A DNA stretch of 64,000 nucleotides from Arsukibacterium indicum (GCF_019100565.1 NZ_JAHRID010000003.1:186001-250000); one strand, 5' to 3'; positions 11,173 through 20,636 are shown, counted from the first letter of the stretch. Notes: generated from the sequence alone by a model not told the origin. Made by a program: numbers and translations.

Positions 11173-12144
11173 ATGACGCTTGACGACATCCGCCAGCTCA
11201 GCGATGCTGATATGGCCGCAGTAAACCAGCATATTTTCTCTCAGTTGACGTCAGACGTCGCATTGATAAACCAACTGGGTATCTATATTGTCAATAGCGG
11301 CGGTAAACGCTTGCGCCCGCTGCTTGCTGTGCTGGCTGCCAGAGCATTGGGCTATCAGGGTAAAAAACATCTCAGCGTTGCTGCCATTATTGAGTTTATT
11401 CATACCTCTACCCTACTGCATGACGATGTGGTGGACGAATCAACTTTGCGCCGTGGCAAGCAAACCGCCAATGCAGTATTTGGTAATCAGGCCAGTGTGC
11501 TGGTAGGTGACTTTCTCTACAGCCGCTCCTTCCAGATGATGGTCCAACTGGATGATATGCGCATTATGCAAGTCCTGGCAGACGCTACTAATGTCATAGC
11601 TGAGGGTGAAGTGCTGCAGCTGATGAATGTTAATGATCCTGACACCAGCGAACAAAACTATATGCAGGTTATTTATTGCAAAACCGCTAAGCTGTTTGAG
11701 GCTGCGACCCAGTTAGCTGCGATTATCGCCGAGCAACCTGAAGCTGTGGTGAACAGCATGAAGTTGTATGGCATGCATTTAGGTACCGCGTTTCAGTTAA
11801 TTGATGACGTGCTGGATTATCAGGCCGATGCAGCTGAACTGGGCAAAAACATTGGTGACGACTTAGCCGAAGGCAAGCCTACCCTGCCACTTATTCACGC
11901 CCTGAAACATGGCAATTCCTTGCAACAAGCGCTTATTCGCAGTGCTATTACTGACGGCAACGGCATGGCCAACCTGACTGAAATCCTCCAGGCAATGGAG
12001 CAGACAAATGCTTTTGGTTACACCCGTAATATCGCAGAGCAGGAAGCTGAAAAAGCAAGGCGTGCGCTGGATAACATTGCCGAATCAGATTTCAAACAAG
12101 CTTTACTGGCACTAACCGAAATGGCTGTATCACGTAGCCATTAG
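11173..12144 (+). CDS. ispB: Octaprenyl diphosphate synthase
   Basis: IspB extends farnesyl diphosphate with isopentenyl diphosphates to make the ubiquinone/menaquinone side chain. From the ATG at 11173 it has 323 residues, like E. coli IspB. The two aspartate-rich motifs are LLHDDVVDES and FQLIDDVLDYQ, and GGKRLRP, AEGEVLQLMNVND and GKPTLPL are also conserved. An open frame 36 bp further upstream is probably not translated, because MTLDDIRQLSDADMAAVNQ aligns with the family start. It is divergent from rplU, the usual arrangement. Side-chain length (C40) is assumed from homology. Confidence 0.95.
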   Translation: MTLDDIRQLSDADMAAVNQHIFSQLTSDVALINQLGIYIVNSGGKRLRPLLAVLAARALGYQGKKHLSVAAIIEFIHTSTLLHDDVVDESTLRRGKQTANAVFGNQASVLVGDFLYSRSFQMMVQLDDMRIMQVLADATNVIAEGEVLQLMNVNDPDTSEQNYMQVIYCKTAKLFEAATQLAAIIAEQPEAVVNSMKLYGMHLGTAFQLIDDVLDYQADAAELGKNIGDDLAEGKPTLPLIHALKHGNSLQQALIRSAITDGNGMANLTEILQAMEQTNAFGYTRNIAEQEAEKARRALDNIAESDFKQALLALTEMAVSRSH

Positions 12145-12162
12145 ATTTTCATCAGAGGATAA

Positions 12163-12191
12163 TAAAAAAGGCGCCTAAGGCGCCTTTTTGC
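12163..12191. terminator. Bidirectional terminator between ispB and mdh
   Basis: Perfect stem AAAAAGGCGCC/GGCGCCTTTTT with a TAA loop, flanked by A and T runs, between the convergent genes ispB (+) and mdh (-). Confidence 0.9.
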
Positions 12192-12205
12192 TGTGAAAAC
12201 ATTGC

Positions 12206-13144
12206 TTAGTTGTTCTTAACAAACTCTTCGCCAAGCGTAATATCGGCTTTCAGGGTAGCCAGCATATCATTCATCGCTTTTTGCTCGTAACTACTAAGCT
12301 CGCCAATTGGCAGTAGTTTTTCCACGCCATTTTTACCCAGTACTAATGGCTGGGCAAAGAAGCGGGCGTGCTCGCCATCACCTTCCACATAGGCATATTC
12401 CGTTACCTGCTCTCCCTGTAAACCTTTGATCAGGGAAATACAGAACCGGGCAGCTGCCTGCCCCATTGAAAGTGTTGCTGATCCGCCGCCAGCTTTTGCT
12501 TCTACCACTTCTGTACCGGCATTCTGAATGCGGTGAGTAAGCGATGCAACTTCATCGTCACTAAAGCTGACACCTGCAACTTGTGACAGTAAAGGCAAAA
12601 TTGTCGTGCCACTGTGACCACCAATAACCGGCACTGTAACATCTTGCGGGTTTTTACCTTTTAACTCACCAACGAAGGTTTCCGCGCGAATAACATCCAG
12701 AGTTGTTACACCGAATAAACGACGAGCGTCATAGGTACCCGCCTTTTTAAATACGTCAGCTGCAATAGCAACAGTGGTATTAACCGGGTTAGTAATAATA
12801 CCCACCAACGCTTTAGGACACTGCTGCACTATGGCTTCAGCCAGTGTTTTCACAACACCTGCATTGATGTTAAACAGGTCAGAGCGGTCCATCCCCGGTT
12901 TACGTGGCATACCCGCTGGGATCATCACGATGTCAGCGCCAGCCAGGGCTTTGTTCAAATCTTCTTTGCCAAAACCGGTTACCGTTACTGCTGTTGGAAT
13001 ATGGCTCAAATCAACGGCAACACCAGGAGTGACAGGTGCCAGATCGTAAAGGGCCAGATCGGTACCCGCAGGTAAATCTAATTTCAATAATAATGACAAT
13101 GCCTGGCCAATACCGCCAGCAGCACCTAATACGGCAACTTTCAT
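12206..13144 (-). CDS. mdh: Malate dehydrogenase (NAD)
   Basis: Interconverts malate and oxaloacetate with NAD in the TCA cycle. The 312-residue protein has the dinucleotide motif [10 protein letters not shown], the substrate-loop region [22 protein letters not shown] and the catalytic GGHSG. It starts at the ATG at 13144 (MKVAVLG) with GGAG 6 bp upstream; the longer open frame adds 14 residues not in the family. It is divergent from argR, as in E. coli. Confidence 0.98.
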   Translation of the reverse strand: MKVAVLGAAGGIGQALSLLLKLDLPAGTDLALYDLAPVTPGVAVDLSHIPTAVTVTGFGKEDLNKALAGADIVMIPAGMPRKPGMDRSDLFNINAGVVKTLAEAIVQQCPKALVGIITNPVNTTVAIAADVFKKAGTYDARRLFGVTTLDVIRAETFVGELKGKNPQDVTVPVIGGHSGTTILPLLSQVAGVSFSDDEVASLTHRIQNAGTEVVEAKAGGGSATLSMGQAAARFCISLIKGLQGEQVTEYAYVEGDGEHARFFAQPLVLGKNGVEKLLPIGELSSYEQKAMNDMLATLKADITLGEEFVKNN

Positions 13145-13175
13145 GATTTTCTCCATATGTCTGGGTAAGATAAAA

Positions 13176-13201
13176 CGCGCCAACAATACTGAACTGGCGC
13201 G
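13176..13201. repeat. Short inverted repeat in the mdh leader
   Basis: CGCGCCA, 12 bp, TGGCGCG, lying 31-57 bp upstream of the mdh start codon. It could be an mRNA hairpin or an operator. No known consensus was recognised and no clear ARG box was found in this mdh-argR intergenic region. Confidence 0.4.
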
Positions 13202-13331
13202 ACAATTACAAACGGCTTAAGCCTAAAGTCTATGCATTTTAGCGAATTTTCTACATGTTTACCTGACAAACTGTATTGCCCGGCCGAATTTGTTACTATG
13301 ATTACGCGATCAACAACAAGAAAAAGCTATC

Positions 13332-13799
13332 ATGACTAAACAATCAAAGCAGGAAGCCTTAATTCAGGCATTTAAAGCATTACTGAAAACAGAAAGTTTC
13401 GGCTCGCAAAGTGAAATTGTCGACGCACTGAAAAATGACGGTTTTGACAATGTCAGTCAATCAAAAGTATCGCGGATGCTCAGTAAGTATGGTGCGGTGC
13501 GAACCCGCAATGCCCGGCAAGAAATGGTTTATACCTTACCTCCTGAATTAGGTGTGCCAACAACCAAAAGCCCATTACGCCAACTGGTGCTGGATATTGA
13601 GCACAATGACGTGATGATTATCATCCGAACCAGCCCGGGAGCTGCTCAACTTATAGCGCGCTTGCTGGACTCTGTCGGCAAAGCGGAGGGTGTGCTGGGT
13701 ACTATCGCCGGCGATGATACTATTTTTATTGCCCCGATTAGCGTAAAGAATATTAACTTTACCCTCGGTAAAGTTACTGAACTGTTTGAGAAAGTGTAG
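13332..13799 (+). CDS. argR: Arginine repressor ArgR
   Basis: Hexameric arginine-responsive repressor of arginine biosynthesis. At 155 residues it shows a winged-helix N-domain ([19 protein letters not shown]) and the C-terminal oligomerisation/arginine-binding domain with [11 protein letters not shown] and [13 protein letters not shown], whose DD pair contacts arginine. It is divergent from mdh. Confidence 0.97.
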   Translation: MTKQSKQEALIQAFKALLKTESFGSQSEIVDALKNDGFDNVSQSKVSRMLSKYGAVRTRNARQEMVYTLPPELGVPTTKSPLRQLVLDIEHNDVMIIIRTSPGAAQLIARLLDSVGKAEGVLGTIAGDDTIFIAPISVKNINFTLGKVTELFEKV

Positions 13800-13861
13800 T
13801 ACTGCAGTTTGTCGTGCCATCACTACACTGTAATTTAGCTTTTTATACTCTACAACCAAAG

Positions 13862-14821
13862 CTAGATAACATTAGGCCGGCATGCCATCTCCAGAAAGCT
13901 GAGTGAGGGTGCAAAAAAAGCGGCACAAAGATCGGCATGGCAATAATCAAAAAACAAATCATATTGATTTGCCGGCTGTTGTAACGATAACTGACTGGTG
14001 GTTTGATAGCCCAACTGATAACCAAACTGTCGGGTAAAACTATCTGGTTCAGCGGCATAGCAAACACTGATAACACCATGGTTATTTTGTCCGGCAAACG
14101 GCATATTCTGCATTAACAGTAACGGCTGGTTTTGCTCATCGCCCCGCCGGCTGCTAAGGGCGTGGCTATTCGCCAGTAAACGGGGAGGGGGTAGCAATGT
14201 ACCCTCAATTTTATTTATGCCCATAATTTCTTCCTGCTGGCTAACCTCCAGCTGCTGCCAATGCAACAGATCATAATGCCAGCGTTGAAAATGCAGATAG
14301 CTGCCGGCAGCAAATACCGGCTGCGCTAGCGGATCTACCAAGGTTAGCTGACGTTTACGGCTTCCTTTAGGATTCTGTGGCGAGTCAATAAAACCGGTTA
14401 AATCACGCCCATCCAGATAACGGAAGCCCTGTAATTGCTCCAGCAGATCAACATCAGGTTTTAGTAACTGACATATTTGCTGACAAGCAATATAATTGAC
14501 ATCCAGCCGGTCAGAGCGCACAACTATCAGTAAATCTGCCCAGACTTCTGCCAGTGCAAGATGATCATTACCAGCAAATGGAAAAGCCTGCAATCCGCGC
14601 GGTCGTGCACCCGGATACACACTGTCCCAGTAATTTGCACCTATTGCTACCACACCGGTCAATTGAGCTTCTGAAAAATGTTCCGCCAGTCGGGCCAACA
14701 ATAACGGTATCCGGGCCAGCTTCTGGCGTAAGATGGCTTCCTGGCCCTCTAACGCGTTAAACAGCAAATAGCTGGCATGTAAATTAGCCTCAGCACAAAT
14801 GCCTAGTTGTTCTCTTGCCAT
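13862..14821 (-). CDS. DyP-type (YfeX-like) peroxidase homologue with altered haem-site residues
   Basis: The 319-residue protein aligns through its length with E. coli YfeX, a haem-dependent dye-decolorising peroxidase: VVAIGANYWDSV, GFRYLDGRDLTGFIDSPQNP, QRWHYDLLHW, EEIMGINK, QNMPFAGQNNHG, FFAPSLSFLE. Key positions differ. The GFVDGTENP block reads GFIDSPQNP, with the distal Asp kept. The proximal His of RW-E-H-N-L is Tyr in RWHYDL, with a His one position earlier. The distal Arg of the IVRQ block is Met (LLMQNMP). It may have lost peroxidase activity or bind haem differently. YfeX positions are from memory. It is transcribed away from the csrB RNA. Confidence 0.8.
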   Translation of the reverse strand: MAREQLGICAEANLHASYLLFNALEGQEAILRQKLARIPLLLARLAEHFSEAQLTGVVAIGANYWDSVYPGARPRGLQAFPFAGNDHLALAEVWADLLIVVRSDRLDVNYIACQQICQLLKPDVDLLEQLQGFRYLDGRDLTGFIDSPQNPKGSRKRQLTLVDPLAQPVFAAGSYLHFQRWHYDLLHWQQLEVSQQEEIMGINKIEGTLLPPPRLLANSHALSSRRGDEQNQPLLLMQNMPFAGQNNHGVISVCYAAEPDSFTRQFGYQLGYQTTSQLSLQQPANQYDLFFDYCHADLCAAFFAPSLSFLEMACRPNVI

Positions 14822-14908
14822 TGCCTTCCCTGAATCCCGATTACTATTACAAACTTTACTACTATTATTGACTGCTTGCTAAAAACAAAGGTGAAAACCT
14901 AATCGCCG

Positions 14909-14926
14909 TGTGAGATATATCTCACA
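14909..14926. promoter_or_regulatory. UvrY/GacA-type box upstream of csrB
   Basis: Perfect 18-bp palindrome TGTGAGATATATCTCACA. It has the architecture of the GacA/UvrY box (TGTAAG, 6 bp, CTTACA) with one symmetric change. It is centred about 180 bp upstream of the expected csrB start, the usual distance for this element, with AT-rich DNA between. A CRP site is less likely because the TGTGA/TCACA halves are 8, not 6, bp apart. Confidence 0.65.
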
Positions 14927-15084
14927 AAAAGGTAAGTTTTAACGCTATTTTCTGCAGAGCAACTTGCGTTGAAATCATATAAACTACTGTTTTTAATAAA
15001 AAAAATAAAGAAAATCGACATTTTACAATATTATTACAGCAGGTTTATTTCTTAAACCACCGCCCCTGCAATCGTGTTTCGCTG

Positions 15085-15090
15085 CATAAT
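15085..15090 (+). promoter_or_regulatory. Probable -10 element of csrB
   Basis: CATAAT lies about 7 bp before the likely RNA start near 15097. No good -35 hexamer is seen 17 bp upstream, which fits an activator-dependent promoter. Confidence 0.45.
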
Positions 15091-15096
15091 AACAAC

Positions 15097-15486
15097 ATCA
15101 ACGGACGATAACTGGCAGGAAGTCAGTAAGATTTACAGGACGTAAATCGGAGCTAGGATAGCACAAGGAAGACCAAAGGACACGCTCCGGGATGAGCCGA
15201 ATATCAGGATGATAATGCAGGAAGCATTAGGATGATATTGCAGGACGCAAAGCCAGGATGGCGGATAATTTGCTTCACAAGCGCACAATAACAGGGATGA
15301 CTGCAGGACCACTCAGGACGAGTGTGCTATTACAAGGTGGTAATAGTTATGGATAGCAGGACCCGGCATGAAGCCGCTGGACACTCCGGGATGGAGCCAG
15401 GGATGACTTACTCAGGAAGAGTAACAGTATGGATTAGCTGAAACAGAACCGAAAGTGGCCGCGAAGTTTGCGGCCTTTCGCTTTTC
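15097..15486 (+). ncRNA. csrB: CsrB-family regulatory RNA (CsrA sponge)
   Basis: This stretch has no plausible protein gene but about 25 GGA triplets in under 390 nt, most in the form CAGGA or AGGGA (CAGGAAG, CAGGACG, CAGGATG and others). Many lie between short complementary arms, for example TTTACAGGACGTAAA and ACTCAGGACGAGT, which put GGA in hairpin loops. This is the signature of CsrB/RsmB RNAs, which bind many CsrA dimers and relieve CsrA repression of translation. It ends at a strong rho-independent terminator and has a UvrY-like palindrome upstream. The 5' end is estimated; whether it is closer to CsrB or CsrC cannot be told. Confidence 0.9.
15450..15486 (+). terminator. csrB terminator
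   Basis: Stem CGAAA/TTTCG extended by GGCCGC/GCGGCC around GAAGTTT, followed by CTTTT. It closes the GGA-rich RNA. Confidence 0.9.
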
Positions 15487-15525
15487 TGGGGCAAACAAAG
15501 CTGCAGCTTCAAGTACGAAGGATAT

Positions 15526-15554
15526 AAAAAAACCCCGCGGCAATTACCACGGGG
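15526..15554 (-). terminator. Terminator downstream of amtB
   Basis: On the minus strand CCCCGTGG pairs with CCGCGGGG (one G-U pair) around a short loop and is followed by seven T. It lies about 140 bp after the amtB stop. Confidence 0.8.
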
Positions 15555-15692
15555 CGTCAGACTATTCGACAAAGGACAAGGATAGACGTAGTTTGGTGGT
15601 TTACGTTCAGTTGACTGATGCGCTACCTGCTATAACCGGTATTGCATCGCCAGCCCGCTCCCGGGAAGTTCCACCAGCCCTCCCCAGGCTGC

Positions 15693-16964
15693 TTACTTTA
15701 CCGACGAGACAAACTCAGGATAGGCTTCGATACCACACTCTGAGGCGTCAACGCCTTCATACTCGGCCTGCTCGCTAACACGGATACCCATCACCAGTTT
15801 CAGCACGAACCAGACAATAAAGCTGGTAACAAATACCCAGACAAATATAGTAGCTGCGCCAATCAGCTGGCCACTGAAAGTACTGTTGCTATTGGTTACC
15901 GGCACCAGCAACAAGCCAAGTAAACCAACCACACCATGCACAGAGATAGCGCCCACCGGATCATCAATTTTCAGTTTGTCGAGGCCGATAATCGACGCTA
16001 CAACCAACAAACCACCAATAGCACCAAACAAGGTTGCCTGTAACGGGGTTGGAGTAGACGGCTCGGCGGTAATCGCTACCAAACCTGCCAGCGCACCGTT
16101 TAATGCCATGGTTAAGTCAGCTTTGCGGAACAACACCACTGACAGAATTAATGCCGCTACAGCACCGGCAGCAGCGGCTGCATTGGTATTTAAAAACACC
16201 ACGGCCACAGCGTTAGCGTTGCTGATATCACCCAGCTTCAGTACCGAGCCACCATTAAAACCAAACCAACCCATCCACAGCACCAGCGTGCCTAATGTTG
16301 CCAGCGGCATGTTAGCACCGGGAATAGCGTTAATTTTGCCATCTTTGCCATACTTACCTTTACGGGCGCCCAGCAGCAATACCCCCGCTAAGGCCGCCGA
16401 AGCACCAGCCATATGCACAATACCAGAGCCGGCAAAGTCAGAAAAACCTAAATCGCCAAGGGTATACAGGCCAAACACGGCATTGCCGCCCCAGGTCCAG
16501 CTGCCTTCCATCGGATATATAAAACCGGTCAGGACTACCGCAAACGCCAGGAATGCCCACAGTTTCATCCGTTCAGCCACTGCACCTGATACGATTGACA
16601 TGGCGGTAGCAACAAATACCACCTGAAAGAAAAAGTCAGATGCACCGGAGTAAACTGCACCACCGGTAAAGCCATCTTCCCGTTCAGCAAAACTACTCAG
16701 TGTGGCATCAACATCTACTGATGTCAGCCCGCTTAAAAACCAGGTACCGTCGTACATTATCGCGTAACCACACACCAGATACATAATGCAGGCAATGGAA
16801 TAAAGAGCGACGTTTTTGGTCAGTATTTCGGTCGTATTTTTAGAGCGTACCAGACCGGCTTCCAGCATTGAAAAGCCAGCAGCCATCCACATAACCAACA
16901 CTCCGCAAATCAGGAAGTAGAAGGTGTCCATGGCATATTGTAAGTGATAAATTTGTTCTTGCAT
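15693..16964 (-). CDS. amtB: Ammonium transporter AmtB
   Basis: A polytopic inner-membrane ammonium channel of 423 residues with about eleven TM segments. The family's pore-lining twin histidines are visible in GSGIVHMAGASAALAG and AISVHGVVGLLG. MAAGFSMLEAGLVRSKN and GWFGFNGGS are also typical. It lies 11 bp downstream of glnK, whose product blocks the channel when nitrogen is plentiful. Expression is probably from the nitrogen-regulated promoter before glnK. Confidence 0.96.
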   Translation of the reverse strand: MQEQIYHLQYAMDTFYFLICGVLVMWMAAGFSMLEAGLVRSKNTTEILTKNVALYSIACIMYLVCGYAIMYDGTWFLSGLTSVDVDATLSSFAEREDGFTGGAVYSGASDFFFQVVFVATAMSIVSGAVAERMKLWAFLAFAVVLTGFIYPMEGSWTWGGNAVFGLYTLGDLGFSDFAGSGIVHMAGASAALAGVLLLGARKGKYGKDGKINAIPGANMPLATLGTLVLWMGWFGFNGGSVLKLGDISNANAVAVVFLNTNAAAAAGAVAALILSVVLFRKADLTMALNGALAGLVAITAEPSTPTPLQATLFGAIGGLLVVASIIGLDKLKIDDPVGAISVHGVVGLLGLLLVPVTNSNSTFSGQLIGAATIFVWVFVTSFIVWFVLKLVMGIRVSEQAEYEGVDASECGIEAYPEFVSSVK

Positions 16965-16975
16965 GACAGGGCTCC

Positions 16976-17404
<429 letters not shown>

Positions 17405-17439
17405 TTAACCCATAATCAAGCTAGAGCAAAATACAAAGC

Positions 17440-17454
17440 GCACCATAAAGGTGC
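17440..17454. promoter_or_regulatory. NtrC-type enhancer site
   Basis: GCACCATAAAGGTGC matches the NtrC site pattern GCAC-N7-GTGC as a near-perfect palindrome. It is about 100 bp upstream of the expected glnK transcription start, where enhancer sites are usual for sigma54 promoters. Confidence 0.65.
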
Positions 17455-17558
17455 ATTTTTTCCCGTTGCCTGTGCAGTTTTATGAGTGCAGCGAAGTTGC
17501 AATTCCGTTATCAGTCTGGGTACTATCTGCGGCAATATTTTTTGCAGGATGCAATATT

Positions 17559-20246
17559 TTGCCATTTCATCAGTTGTCGTTTCGTTACCCCTGGCGGCCT
17601 TATCAACAACGCGTACTGGACGCTATTCATAGTCATTTAGCCAATAACCGCTTGCACATTGTTGCCGCACCCGGTGCCGGTAAAACCAGCCTCGGTCTGG
17701 AGGTGTTCCGGCTGCTGCAGCAAAACACTCTGGTCATGTCACCAACCCGGGTTATTCGTGACCAATGGCTACTGCGCTTAACTGACTTTTATCCTGAGAG
17801 TAGCGACCCCAGCCCCGACTGGCTAAGCACGGATATCCGGGCGCCCGGGGTGTTAACGTCGGTGACCTATCAGGCGCTGCACTGGCAACTGACAGACCGG
17901 CTGGCCGATGATAACGCTGAACAAATCAGTGATGACGACCCGACAGAAGCGGAACCAGAGGTGTTGGATAACACTGAAATTCAGTGTTTTATCGCGATGC
18001 TGCAACAACATAAAATTGGGGTGCTTATTCTGGATGAAGCCCATCATCTGACAAATGAATGGTGGCGGGCGCTGGATAATATTTGCCGCGCTATGCCGGA
18101 ACTTACCCTGGTGTCACTGACCGCTACCCCACCCTACGATGCACAACACCACAACTGGCAGCGCTACGAGCAGCTTTGTGGCCCGGTCGACGAAGAAATC
18201 TCAGTACCGGAGCTGGTTAAAGCCGGCACCTTATGCCCACATCAGGATTACGTCTGGGCCGAGGCTATCAGCCAAAGTGAGCAACAACGTTTTACCGAGC
18301 ATGACAACAAAGTCGTCGCACTATGCGACAGCTTGTTTGAACAGGCAGAATTTAACCAGCTAGTGCTCCAACATAAGTGGCTGAACAACACGATAATTGC
18401 CCGGGATATTTTAGCAGCGCCCGAACTGGCGGCCGCACTGCTGGCATTTATGGCAGCGCGTCAGCATCAGTTGCCGATGGGTTTAATGCAAATATTAGAT
18501 TTTCAACGGCAAGATATTCCTAAATTAGACCGGAAAAACTGGCAAATTCTGCTTAACGCCCTGCTGTTTACCGCCGATTTTGCCGCCGATAACCAGCAGC
18601 AGGATTATCTTGGCCAGTTAAGGCGTCAGCTTACGTCCAGCCAGCTGCTGCACAAACGCGAATTACTGTTGACCAGTCACCCGCAGCTGGATCGCGCCCT
18701 GGCACTTAATCCCGTGAAAATTAACGCCTGCGTGCACATCCATCAGCTTGAATACCAACTGCGGGGGGCACAGCTGCGTCAGGTGATCCTGACCGACTAT
18801 ATCCGCGATGAGCAACTGGCTACCGGCGCCGCCAGTGGCGAAGCGTCGCTGGGTGCCTGGCCGGTGTTTAACGCCCTGTGCCAGGCGCCGGCAGCCACCC
18901 CTGCCATGGGTTTACTGACCGGCAGGCTCAGCTTGTTGCCAACAGCGTTAGTGACCCAACTCAATGCAGAACTTAGCCAGGTTAGAATAAGTGTCAGTAC
19001 TTTTGCTGAGGCGCCCGGTTATAGCAAGCTAAGCGGCCCGCTTAATGCGCTAACCAGCTTACATACCCGCTTGTTAATCAGCGGTCAAATTCAGCTGTTA
19101 GTCGGCACCAGGGCGTTATTAGGCGAAGGCTGGGATGCACCGGTGGTTAATTCGCTGATCCTCGCAAGCTCGGTAGGCTCTTTTATGCTAACCAATCAGA
19201 TGCGAGGCCGCGCTATCCGTTTGGATAAAACGACACCAGCTAAAGCCAGTAGCATCTGGCATTTACTGGCGGTAGACAGCAAATCTTTTTTCGGCCTGCA
19301 GGATTTACAAAGCCTGAGCCGCCGCTTTGATACCTTTGTCGGCTTAGCTGAGCACAAAAGCACCATTGAAAGTGGTTTTGCCAGACTTAACGCCACGGAA
19401 CTGAACAAACTGGTTAACAGTAACCGCCAGCCCGACCTGGTGCGAGCCAGTAACCAGACCATGCGTAGCAGGTTACAGCAGTTGGCAACGCTGCAGCAAC
19501 GTTGGCAACAGGCACTGACATTAGATCATCAGGCGCAGGTTACACCCGGCGTCAGCAGTGAAAAGGTCCCTGGCATTAGCTGGTACCATACGACCAAAAC
19601 CTTTAAATATTTGCTGGCTCAATTCACCTTGTTGCTGAGTTTAGGCACCGTTGTCTCGCTCTCCATCGCCCGGGCTGGCTTGTCGGCGATGTTAGTGGTG
19701 TTTGCGCTGTGTTTGATTGGAGGCATTATTTATCTGCTGCCCAGCACGGTGCGCTGCATAAAAATTATGCTGCGGCATCTCCCCACAGATGGCAGCCTTA
19801 AACAAATTGGCATGGCGCTGACTGCAGCCTTATGCCAAACCGGCCATATCAGCACACCGTTCCGGCGGTTAAATGTGCATGCGACAGAGCTGGAAAACGG
19901 GATAAACTTTTTGGCGCTGCAGGGCGGTACTTTTTACGAGTCATCATTATTTGCCGATTGTCTGGATGAAATACTCCGGCCTATAGAGAACCCCAGGTAC
20001 CTGGTAATACGTTCTGGCACTTTCATGGGAATGACCCGTGATGACTATCACGCGGTGCCAATGCGTCTGGCCTCGACCAAAGAGCAAGCCAGTATTTTTT
20101 ATCGCTATTGGAGTATGTACGTTGGCCCGGGTGACTTGATTTATTGCCGGAATGACAGCGGCCGCGAACAGTTATTAAAAGCCAGAATGCGGGCATTTTC
20201 CGCGGCCTTTAAAACCCGCACCAAACGCCAGGACCGCTGGCAATAA
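17559..20246 (+). CDS. DEAD/DEAH-box SF2 helicase with two C-terminal membrane segments
   Basis: About 895 residues from a TTG start at 17559, which has an AGGA 10 bp upstream. The frame has no ATG at its 5' end and is open to 17451, so the start is uncertain. It has a RYPWRPYQQRVLDAI Q-like region, Walker A AAPGAGKTS (about 36-44), DEAH in LILDEAHHLT (about 159), motif III SLTATPP and motif VI NQMRGRAIRLDK (about 545), so both RecA lobes are present. At about 683-727 two hydrophobic helices follow (FTLLLSLGTVVSLSIA and LVVFALCLIGGIIYLL), then a 165-residue C-terminal domain I do not recognise. Membrane segments are unusual for this superfamily. It is divergent from glnK and convergent with yacL. 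DNA or RNA substrate and role are unknown. Confidence 0.8.
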   Translation: MPFHQLSFRYPWRPYQQRVLDAIHSHLANNRLHIVAAPGAGKTSLGLEVFRLLQQNTLVMSPTRVIRDQWLLRLTDFYPESSDPSPDWLSTDIRAPGVLTSVTYQALHWQLTDRLADDNAEQISDDDPTEAEPEVLDNTEIQCFIAMLQQHKIGVLILDEAHHLTNEWWRALDNICRAMPELTLVSLTATPPYDAQHHNWQRYEQLCGPVDEEISVPELVKAGTLCPHQDYVWAEAISQSEQQRFTEHDNKVVALCDSLFEQAEFNQLVLQHKWLNNTIIARDILAAPELAAALLAFMAARQHQLPMGLMQILDFQRQDIPKLDRKNWQILLNALLFTADFAADNQQQDYLGQLRRQLTSSQLLHKRELLLTSHPQLDRALALNPVKINACVHIHQLEYQLRGAQLRQVILTDYIRDEQLATGAASGEASLGAWPVFNALCQAPAATPAMGLLTGRLSLLPTALVTQLNAELSQVRISVSTFAEAPGYSKLSGPLNALTSLHTRLLISGQIQLLVGTRALLGEGWDAPVVNSLILASSVGSFMLTNQMRGRAIRLDKTTPAKASSIWHLLAVDSKSFFGLQDLQSLSRRFDTFVGLAEHKSTIESGFARLNATELNKLVNSNRQPDLVRASNQTMRSRLQQLATLQQRWQQALTLDHQAQVTPGVSSEKVPGISWYHTTKTFKYLLAQFTLLLSLGTVVSLSIARAGLSAMLVVFALCLIGGIIYLLPSTVRCIKIMLRHLPTDGSLKQIGMALTAALCQTGHISTPFRRLNVHATELENGINFLALQGGTFYESSLFADCLDEILRPIENPRYLVIRSGTFMGMTRDDYHAVPMRLASTKEQASIFYRYWSMYVGPGDLIYCRNDSGREQLLKARMRAFSAAFKTRTKRQDRWQ

Positions 20247-20249
20247 CCG

Positions 20250-20636
20250 TTAGTCCGCCAGAAACTGCTGCCATTCCCGCAGTAGTTTTAGTAAATCTTC
20301 CAGACCGCACTGGCTGGTCATGCCCTGCTGGTCCAGTTGTAAATCATCGTCAGCCAGCGCTTGTTGCTGCTCAGTTGGTTGCTCTGAGTTTTGGTAAAAC
20401 AACGTGTTGTGGCTTAAAGTCACTTCACCGTTTTCTATTTCCAGCAAGAATTCCTTACCCTGATATTGCATGCTCTGAGATGGCTTTAACTCACTAAGCT
20501 GCTGCAACAGCGGCAGGTAGGCTTCGGCCTGCTGGCCAAATTCATCCAGCAAAAAACGGCCCAATACCTCATGCTCCGCTGCCAGCCGGATGCTGAACTG
20601 GCCGGTGTGGCGATCATAAATAAAGTCGTATTCCAT
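20250..20636 (-). CDS. yacL: UPF0231 family protein YacL
   Basis: A 128-residue protein starting MEYDFIYDRHTGQFSIRL with HEVLGRFL and, near the end, SQCGLEDLLKLLREWQQFL. This matches E. coli YacL (MDYEFLRD... HEVVGHW ... SLCGVEDFL), which also neighbours acnB. The function is unknown. The frame is open for 40 more codons, but those encode the dispersed palindromic repeat at 20697-20757. The ATG at 20636 has GGAA 7 bp upstream and is the family start. It lies downstream of acnB on the same strand, after the acnB terminator. Confidence 0.85.
   Translation of the reverse strand: MEYDFIYDRHTGQFSIRLAAEHEVLGRFLLDEFGQQAEAYLPLLQQLSELKPSQSMQYQGKEFLLEIENGEVTLSHNTLFYQNSEQPTEQQQALADDDLQLDQQGMTSQCGLEDLLKLLREWQQFLAD

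Noticed and set aside
14909..14926. CRP site reading of TGTGAGATATATCTCACA
   Set aside because: CRP half-sites TGTGA and TCACA should be 6 bp apart; here they are 8 bp apart, while the spacing fits the GacA/UvrY box exactly.
15455..15778. Open frame of 107 codons across the end of csrB
   Set aside because: It starts inside the csrB terminator and crosses the amtB terminator and gene end; composition is not protein-like.
15886..16626. 246-codon open frame antisense to amtB
   Set aside because: It lies wholly inside the clear amtB gene on the other strand, has low-complexity Pro/Ala/Ser/Thr composition and no ribosome site.
17451..17558. N-terminal extension of the helicase with a lipobox-like sequence (FFAGC)
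   Set aside because: It has no ribosome site, begins inside the NtrC site, and a lipoprotein signal on a nucleic-acid helicase core is implausible.
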